DNA of 60,091 nt from a virus: positions 1 to 60,091 of IMG/VR virus record IMGVR_UViG_3300031249_000004; one strand, 5' to 3'. Below, in pieces: positions 55,735 through 60,091 of this stretch. The translations under genes and the position numbers were made by a program. The notes under the pieces are model-generated. The model saw nothing but the letters and a program-made list of their open reading frames with translations. It ran no database searches and was not told where the DNA came from. Every line of letters starts with the position of its first letter. The first letter of the stretch is position 1.

Positions 55735-56325
55735 ATGCGTCTAGGGCTCCGGGCGCTAGGACTGCAGGCGGCTGCGGCGCGGGGCGCGGGATGGCTCATC
55801 CAAGCCGCCGCGGTCGCGGCGATCGCGCTGGCGGTGGTCGCAGCGACGGGTCGTCTGCCGTGGCGGCCGGTCTCGGATCCGCGACCATCCCCCGACATCC
55901 ACTACGCCCCGGCCGAGGATCTCGAAGCGCTCGACGTCGCCCTGGTCGATTCGGCCGGCGAGCGGATCGATATGGCGGCCTACGTCCTTACCGACGCGCC
56001 GCTGATCGCCGCGCTGACCGCGGCCGCCGAGCGCGGCGTCGCCGTGCGGATCTGGCGCGACAACAGCACGTCGGGCTATGGCGACGCGGCCGGGCTGGCC
56101 AGGCTGGCGGGCACCGGCGCCGTCATGAGGGTCAAGCCGCCGGGCGAATTGATGCATCTCAAATCGTATTGCGTCGACGGCCAGACCCTGCGCACCGGGG
56201 CGGCCAATTTCAGCGCCTCGGGCGAGAAGCGGCAGGACAACGACCTGGTGGTGATTCGCGGGCCGGCCGCCTGCGCCGGCTTCGAGGCGAATTTTGCCCG
56301 ACTTTGGAAGGAGGCCGCTCAGTGA
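55735..56325 (+). CDS. Phospholipase D-like protein with membrane anchor (196 aa)
   Basis: N-terminal helix WLIQAAAVAAIALAVVAATG is a signal anchor. The single HKD motif (MHLKSYCVDG, then LRTGAANFSASGEKRQDND) is typical of Nuc/EndA-type PLD nucleases that act as dimers. Faces the periplasm if exported. ATG 55735 with GGGGGG upstream. It lies at the attP edge, a usual place for lysogenic-conversion genes. Confidence 0.85.
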   Translation: MRLGLRALGLQAAAARGAGWLIQAAAVAAIALAVVAATGRLPWRPVSDPRPSPDIHYAPAEDLEALDVALVDSAGERIDMAAYVLTDAPLIAALTAAAERGVAVRIWRDNSTSGYGDAAGLARLAGTGAVMRVKPPGELMHLKSYCVDGQTLRTGAANFSASGEKRQDNDLVVIRGPAACAGFEANFARLWKEAAQ

Positions 56326-56639
56326 GAGACGCCGACAGAACGCGGCCTCTTCTTTGCGTTGGCGGACCGCTGGCCGGCGAACGCAAAACGATCCTCTATG
56401 GAGATCGACTTCTCGGCGAGGAAAGGGTGGCGTTTGCACAATTCAATCCACGGTTGGCTACGCATTATGTAGAATATCGTCGGCAGATCTTCGGCACGCC
56501 TCAGGGCGATCTGTCTTTTTGGATCCCGGTTGGCCAGACGCCGATGGAGACGATGCGCTTGCTATGCGAGGCCTATGAACGTTCGCCTGTCGTCCAGAAA
56601 AATGAGACGGAAGCGCTCCGGTTGACGGCTTCGACTTAG
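56322..56639 (+). CDS. Hypothetical protein coupled to PLD gene (105 aa)
   Basis: GTG start with GTGA overlap. LLCVGGPLAGERKTILYGDR, ATHYVEYRRQIFGTPQGDLS and SFWIPVGQTPMETMRLLCEA: a soluble alpha-beta protein. Possibly a partner of the PLD protein; no family. Confidence 0.6.
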   Translation: MRDADRTRPLLCVGGPLAGERKTILYGDRLLGEERVAFAQFNPRLATHYVEYRRQIFGTPQGDLSFWIPVGQTPMETMRLLCEAYERSPVVQKNETEALRLTAST

Positions 56640-56656
56640 TTCCGCAAGCCTGCGTC

Positions 56657-56935
56657 ATGCGCCGATCGCCGTCTCACCCGCCCTCGCTCGCCGAACTGCG
56701 CCGCTCCACATGCTGGGTCTGGCTTTACTGCGACGCCTGCGGCGGCGGCGCGCCGACGGCGTTGGCGGCGTGGCTCATCCGCTTCGGCGGCGACGCTTCG
56801 TCCGACGTGCTGCGCAAAGCGCGTTGCCGGCGCTGCGGCGGCCGCGGCGCGAGCGTCCGGCTGCCGGGTTGGGGCGGCCTCGACGTCGGCATGGCGCCAT
56901 TCCCGGCCGATCGCCTGCGCCGCGACCCGCCCTAG
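56657..56935 (+). CDS. Small zinc-ribbon-like protein (92 aa)
   Basis: WVWLYCDACGGG and CRRCGGRG give two CxxC pairs. Proteins with this arrangement recur in rhizobial prophages. Last plus-strand gene before the terminator. Confidence 0.62.
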   Translation: MRRSPSHPPSLAELRRSTCWVWLYCDACGGGAPTALAAWLIRFGGDASSDVLRKARCRRCGGRGASVRLPGWGGLDVGMAPFPADRLRRDPP

Positions 56936-56959
56936 CGGCGCGACGGCGTCCAGAAACGC

Positions 56960-57000
56960 AAAAAGGCCCCGCCCTCCCCGGATCTGGGGACGGCGGGGCC
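56960..57000 (-). terminator. Strong intrinsic terminator of the lysis operon
   Basis: GGCCCCGCC at 56965 pairs with GGCGGGGCC ending at 57000, with CCCC/GGGG pairing inside. On the minus strand it is followed by TTTTT, so it ends the lysis operon; it may also stop plus transcripts. Confidence 0.88.
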
Positions 57001-57023
57001 AGGAGGCCGCAGGGAGCAGGCGG

Positions 57024-57404
57024 CTAGGGAGCGGGGGCGGTCTTGCCGCGCCGGACGCGCAGGTCGCGGATGTCCTGGCGCAGATCGCGGAATAGCTCGG
57101 TCAATTCGTCGCGGGTCGGCAGTTGGGCGACGGCCACCTCGAGCTTGCCGTGGCTGGCCGCCTGCGCGGCGATCTGAGTCTTGACCTCGGCGTTGATTGT
57201 GACCTGCGTCGCCTGCGCGGTTTCAATCTTGGTCACCCGGGCGCTGGCCCGCCAGGTGATGCGGGCGAGCCAGCCGAATCCGGCCGCGCCGAGCAGCCCG
57301 ACGAAGTCGGCGACCACGCGCAGTTGCGCGGCGAGCCCCGACGCCTCCGCTACGGCCGAAACCGACGCGTCCATGTCTTTCGTCCTGATGTCGGCGAGCG
57401 CCAT
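57024..57404 (-). CDS. Membrane-anchored coiled-coil protein (126 aa), holin/spanin-like position
   Basis: One membrane helix (FVGLLGAAGFGWLARITW) followed by a coiled coil (ASHGKLEVAVAQLPTRDELT; ELFRDLRQDIRDLRVRR). An inner membrane protein with a coiled tail fits an i-spanin or holin, but the family is not certain. Confidence 0.6.
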   Translation of the reverse strand: MALADIRTKDMDASVSAVAEASGLAAQLRVVADFVGLLGAAGFGWLARITWRASARVTKIETAQATQVTINAEVKTQIAAQAASHGKLEVAVAQLPTRDELTELFRDLRQDIRDLRVRRGKTAPAP

Positions 57405-57484
57405 CGGCCCGTCCTGTCGTTGGCCCCGACCCGTGCGGCCGGGGCGCCGCGTTCGTCGCGCCGGCGTCGCGCCGGCGCAAAACG

Positions 57485-57832
57485 TCAGACCGCGCCTTCG
57501 CTGACGGCGCCGCCCGGATTGTCGACCGACCTGACCACGCCGCCGAGCGAATCGACGAAGGCGCCGAGCACGCCGCCGTTGGGTGGGCTCTGGACGAACT
57601 GCGACAGCATGACGACGACCTTGATCCCGGTCGACAGCTCGCCGAGCACGCCGAGGCCGGGAATCGTCCCCAGCAGCGACAGGATGTCCTCGGCGACCGC
57701 CGCGTCCTCGCCGACGTCGGCGAAGCGGCGCTCCCAGGCCTGGCGGATCTGCGCCAGGACGGCCTTGAAGCCATCCGACTCGAGCATCGCGACGCCGGCT
57801 TCAAATTCCGCCGCGGTGATTTGGAAAGTCAC
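57485..57832 (-). CDS. Hypothetical protein of the lysis block (115 aa)
   Basis: GTG start with GAGGG upstream. Helical text (FEAGVAMLESDGFKAVLAQI; ILSLLGTIPGLGVLGELST; IKVVVMLSQFVQS) with a hydrophobic centre. Unknown function. Confidence 0.6.
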   Translation of the reverse strand: MTFQITAAEFEAGVAMLESDGFKAVLAQIRQAWERRFADVGEDAAVAEDILSLLGTIPGLGVLGELSTGIKVVVMLSQFVQSPPNGGVLGAFVDSLGGVVRSVDNPGGAVSEGAV

Positions 57833-57839
57833 GCCGCCC

Positions 57840-58205
57840 TCACGGGGTCGCCGGAACGACGGGCGTCCCCGCGCCGGCGGGCACCGTCACGGCGCCTTGC
57901 GACGTTCCGCCGAAGAAGGCGCAGGCGTCGGACGAGACGGCGTAGACGGTCTTGGTGTCGCGCACGATCACCGCGGCGTATTTGCTCGGGATCGTCGCAT
58001 CGGTTTCGATCTGCTTGATCACCGAGGCGACGTTGGCGACGGCGCACATCACGGCGGCCGCGCCGGCCTTCAGATTGGCCGCCGCCTGGTTGGCGGCCGG
58101 GCTCGACAGCGCCGCGGTCGTCTTGTTGATGTCATCGATGATCGTCGCACAGCCGCCGAGCGCCACGGCGAGCGCCAGCGCGCCCGCAAGAGCGAGTTTT
58201 TTCAT
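57840..58205 (-). CDS. Lipoprotein (121 aa)
   Basis: Signal and lipobox: MKKLALAGALALAVALGGC, Cys19. The mature part is helical and Ala-rich with two more cysteines. Could be an outer membrane component of the lysis system; family unknown. Confidence 0.75.
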   Translation of the reverse strand: MKKLALAGALALAVALGGCATIIDDINKTTAALSSPAANQAAANLKAGAAAVMCAVANVASVIKQIETDATIPSKYAAVIVRDTKTVYAVSSDACAFFGGTSQGAVTVPAGAGTPVVPATP

Positions 58206-58235
58206 GACCGGTTCCTTGATGGGAGGGACGATAAG

Positions 58236-58263
58236 TTTCTCGACCGCGTTTGAGGTCGAGAAA
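58236..58263. repeat. Perfect 10-bp inverted repeat
   Basis: TTTCTCGACC at 58236-58245 and GGTCGAGAAA at 58254-58263 around an 8-base loop. Lies in the gap between the holin-like gene and the 121-residue lipoprotein gene; may be a terminator, attenuator or binding site. Confidence 0.7.
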
Positions 58264-58322
58264 ATTTCAGCCCGCGCCGGACGTCGCCGACGCGCGGATT
58301 ATCGCGTTAACGTTTCCGTTAA

Positions 58323-58520
58323 TCAGGCTTTGGCCGGCGCGGCGCCGATCGCTTCGTTGACGACGGAGCCGATCAACGCGGCCGCGGATTGGGCAAGAGG
58401 CGCGTAGACGCCGAGCGCCGAGAAATCGACGTGGCCGATCGCCATGACGGCCCCGGTGATGGTGGCGGCGGCGATCTGCCAGGCAAGATGGCGCAACACG
58501 TTTGCGGTGATGAGGTTCAT
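58323..58520 (-). CDS. Small membrane protein, holin candidate (65 aa)
   Basis: Two hydrophobic segments (LAWQIAAATITGAVMAIG; VYAPLAQSAAALIGSVVNE). The size and place after the endolysin fit a holin, family not certain. Confidence 0.65.
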   Translation of the reverse strand: MNLITANVLRHLAWQIAAATITGAVMAIGHVDFSALGVYAPLAQSAAALIGSVVNEAIGAAPAKA

Positions 58521-58533
58521 TGTCGTTTCCTTT

Positions 58534-58656
58534 TCAGTTGCAGTTGCGAGGATGGGCGGCGCACAGCGCGACGACGCGGCCGACGTCGAGCGCGCCGCAG
58601 CCGGCCGAGCTCGCGGCGATCGCCAGCAGCAGCGTTAGCGCCAGGACGCGGCTCAT
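58534..58656 (-). CDS. Very small lipoprotein (40 aa)
   Basis: MSRVLALTLLLAIAASSAGC is a signal with lipobox ending in Cys20; the mature part is about 20 residues with two more cysteines. Resembles Rz1-type o-spanins by type and setting only. ATGA overlap with the DUF6527 gene. Confidence 0.65.
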   Translation of the reverse strand: MSRVLALTLLLAIAASSAGCGALDVGRVVALCAAHPRNCN

Positions 58657-59027
58657 GTCGCCGCCCCGTCGCGCAACCAATCCGGCAGATCCGGCAGGTC
58701 GATCGTCTGGCCAGCGAGTGCGTGCGTGCAGTCGGCGAGAAATTGCATTCGGCCGGAGCTGATGAAGCTGTGGCAAACCATCTCGAGCGCCTTACCATCC
58801 GGGCCGCGCCGGTATTCTCCAGTCCAATCGCCGCGCTCATCGTTGATCGATTGGAGTCCGCTTACGAGGATCGACGGGCTGAACGTCGGCCGCTCGACGT
58901 TCCCATCGAATGACCAGCATGGTCGACCGGGCACGCCGACGCGGATGTGGTGCGTCTCGCCGCAGCCGGCGCACCAGAACGTGAAACCGTCCTCGCTGCG
59001 CCGCAGCTTAGTCGAGGCCTGGCACAT
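58653..59027 (-). CDS. DUF6527 family protein (124 aa)
   Basis: DGFTFWCAGCGETHHIRV, PCWSFDGNVERPTFSPSILV and CHSFISSGRMQFLADCTHAL match DUF6527, common in alphaproteobacterial phages. A zinc site is likely (CAGC). The ATG lies just past the endolysin stop. Confidence 0.82.
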   Translation of the reverse strand: MCQASTKLRRSEDGFTFWCAGCGETHHIRVGVPGRPCWSFDGNVERPTFSPSILVSGLQSINDERGDWTGEYRRGPDGKALEMVCHSFISSGRMQFLADCTHALAGQTIDLPDLPDWLRDGAAT

Positions 59028-59028
59028 A

Positions 59029-59841
59029 TCAGGTGGCCGCCGCCTCGAGCGCGGCGATCGTCTTCGGGCCGGCGATGCCGTCGACGAACAGCCCGTGGGC
59101 GCCTTGGAAGCGCGCCACGGCCCGCCGCGTCGCCGGGCCATTATCGCCGTCGATGACGAGAGCTGGCGCAGCGCCAAACTTGTTGAGCAGCCCCTGCGTC
59201 CAGGCAATCGAGCCGACCGGCGGCGGCGATCCCGGCTGATAGATCGGCTTCGCCTGCGCGGCGATCGCCGGCGCCGGAACAAGCTTGCCAATCGTGTTCA
59301 TGAATTCGGTGATCGCCGCGAGTTCGGCGTCGCGATATTTCTGCGCCCAGTTCTCGACCGGACACTGGAAGTGACCGTCCGTCCGGCAATCCGAGTGAGG
59401 AACGATCGTCGCCGGGGTCGCTCTGAGGTTCATCTTCACCAGGCAGCAGGCAATAGCCCAGTGCTGGTTGTCGAGAACGTCTTTGCCCGGCCCTTGCGAG
59501 AAATCGTCGGTGTTGCGGTTGATCGACCCTTCGAAACCGAGAGAATCGTAATTCTCGCATGAGCAATGCGTCCCGCGCGCGCCAAGCGCGGAGAAGCCGA
59601 AGATCACATCGTGCATCGCAAAGCCGTGCGGGCCGTGGGCCCAACGAAGCTTCTGCTCATAGTAAGACTGCGTGTTGACGATGTAGTTCCGCTCGTTCAT
59701 CGCCAACGCCTGCGCCAGCGTCGGAACGCCCGTCGAGTGGACGACGATCTTCACGGCGTCGGGGAAGATCGGCGTCTCGGCGACATGCGCCGCCCACTGC
59801 TCGCGCGTGTAGGCGCGGCCATCGAAACCAGCCCAGGTCAT
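59029..59841 (-). CDS. Endolysin: N-acetylmuramoyl-L-alanine amidase with peptidoglycan-binding domain (270 aa)
   Basis: Cuts the amide between MurNAc and peptide. Amidase_2 domain: KIVVHSTGVP gives the first zinc His; VPHSDCRTDGHFQCP provides a later His and Cys. The C-terminal PG_binding_1 domain is WTQGLLNKFGAAPALVIDGD followed by NGPATRRAVARFQGAHG. No signal peptide, so release needs a holin. ATG 59841 (TGA overlap with the 44-residue gene). Confidence 0.93.
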   Translation of the reverse strand: MTWAGFDGRAYTREQWAAHVAETPIFPDAVKIVVHSTGVPTLAQALAMNERNYIVNTQSYYEQKLRWAHGPHGFAMHDVIFGFSALGARGTHCSCENYDSLGFEGSINRNTDDFSQGPGKDVLDNQHWAIACCLVKMNLRATPATIVPHSDCRTDGHFQCPVENWAQKYRDAELAAITEFMNTIGKLVPAPAIAAQAKPIYQPGSPPPVGSIAWTQGLLNKFGAAPALVIDGDNGPATRRAVARFQGAHGLFVDGIAGPKTIAALEAAAT

Positions 59842-59972
59842 CGAAGAATCCTCATCAGTTCGAGCGCAGCGACGAAGGCGGCCGCGGCGAGCGCCGCATC
59901 GACCGGGTGAGCCAGGGCGGCGACGGCGCACAGCGCGACCAGCGCCAGCTCGAGGCGGCGAAAGATCGACAT
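59838..59972 (-). CDS. Small hydrophobic protein (44 aa), right-hand copy
   Basis: Same gene as 17-151, repeated in the terminal overlap, with two synonymous differences (Ile and Pro codons). See that entry. Confidence 0.7.
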   Translation of the reverse strand: MSIFRRLELALVALCAVAALAHPVDAALAAAAFVAALELMRILR

Positions 59973-60014
59973 GCGGCGCTCCCGCTAGGGATTGGCGGCG
60001 ATGCTGGCGGAGCG

Positions 60015-60091
60015 CTACGAACGCGCCCTCGCCGGCCTTCCGTTTGGCCAGAAATGGCGCGGCGCGCAGCCTTCGCAGAGCGCCGCCTTGC
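60015..60091 (-). CDS. Small zinc-ribbon-like protein, 3' part only (complete at 194-478)
   Basis: Cut by the window edge; identical to bases 194-270. Confidence 0.65.
   Translation of the reverse strand, partial: KAALCEGCAPRHFWPNGRPARARS

Larger units (their letters stand above)
59822..60091. repeat. Terminal overlap, right copy (circular genome junction)
   Basis: Second copy of the 270-base overlap described at 1-270. It carries the start of the endolysin gene, the whole 44-residue gene and the 3' part of the zinc-ribbon gene again. Confidence 0.93.

Overview
The window is a complete, circularly assembled genome of a temperate tailed phage of siphovirus type (HK97-fold capsid, long tape measure protein, tail tube). 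The first 270 bases recur as the last 270 with only two differences, so the genome is about 59.8 kb. The host is most likely an alphaproteobacterium of the Hyphomicrobiales (Rhizobiales). The reasons are high GC content, a GapR/DUF2312 protein, a tail-tip module resembling alphaproteobacterial gene transfer agents (DUF2460, DUF2163/BR0599, NlpC/P60), a Rhizobiales-type dispersed palindrome after the capsid gene, and an attP core matching a tRNA 3' end with tRNA-Pro features.

Layout. (1) Lysis block, minus strand, from about 1415 down through position 1 and across the circle junction to 57024, closed by a strong terminator at 56960-57000: secreted protein, CHAP/NlpC-like enzyme, zinc-ribbon protein, tiny membrane protein, amidase endolysin, DUF6527 protein, two lipoproteins and holin-like proteins. 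(2) One plus-strand methyltransferase at 1499-2605. (3) Structural block, minus strand, 28697 down to 2635: terminases, small membrane protein, portal, protease, capsid, head-tail connectors, a methyltransferase/glycosyltransferase pair, tail tube, chaperones with a probable -1 frameshift, tape measure, tail-tip proteins, fibres. (4) HNH nuclease and a first tyrosine recombinase at 29193-30636. (5) Early-left operon, minus strand, 42138 down to about 30645: Cro-like protein, many small genes coupled by ATGA overlaps, two DNA methylases, a PD-(D/E)XK nuclease, a papain-like protein, and a lambda O-like initiator whose gene contains a candidate replication origin. (6) Immunity region 42139-43608: LexA/CI-type repressor, a membrane protein, and two divergent promoters of nearly identical 45-bp design, each with two operators. 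(7) Early-right operon, plus strand, 43609 to 55524: ParB-family protein, GapR, a DUF5131 protein, HerA-like ATPase, DUF4326 protein, AlpA-like factor and a second tyrosine recombinase, followed by attP. (8) A small cargo block between attP and the terminator: secreted phospholipase D-like nuclease and two small proteins.

How it works together. The repressor at 42211 probably holds both early promoters shut in the lysogen. On induction the left operon would supply replication functions and the right operon DNA-organising functions and the integrase. The structural block and lysis block would follow. A near-consensus parS sequence at 32170-32185, a phage ParB-family protein, GapR and HerA suggest active handling of phage DNA organisation or segregation.

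The most notable non-coding elements are the twin early promoters; a 48-bp leader with two tandem GUGA-tetraloop hairpins placed only before the major capsid and tail tube genes; the candidate origin inside the initiator gene; the parS-like site; and a 184-bp nested palindrome occupying most of a small reading frame at 38657-38899. No stretch longer than 300 bases lacks a gene. The longest are 55525-55734 (attP), 32031-32222 (terminator and parS-like site) and 43441-43608 (early-right promoter). No complete tRNA gene, CRISPR array or insertion sequence was seen.
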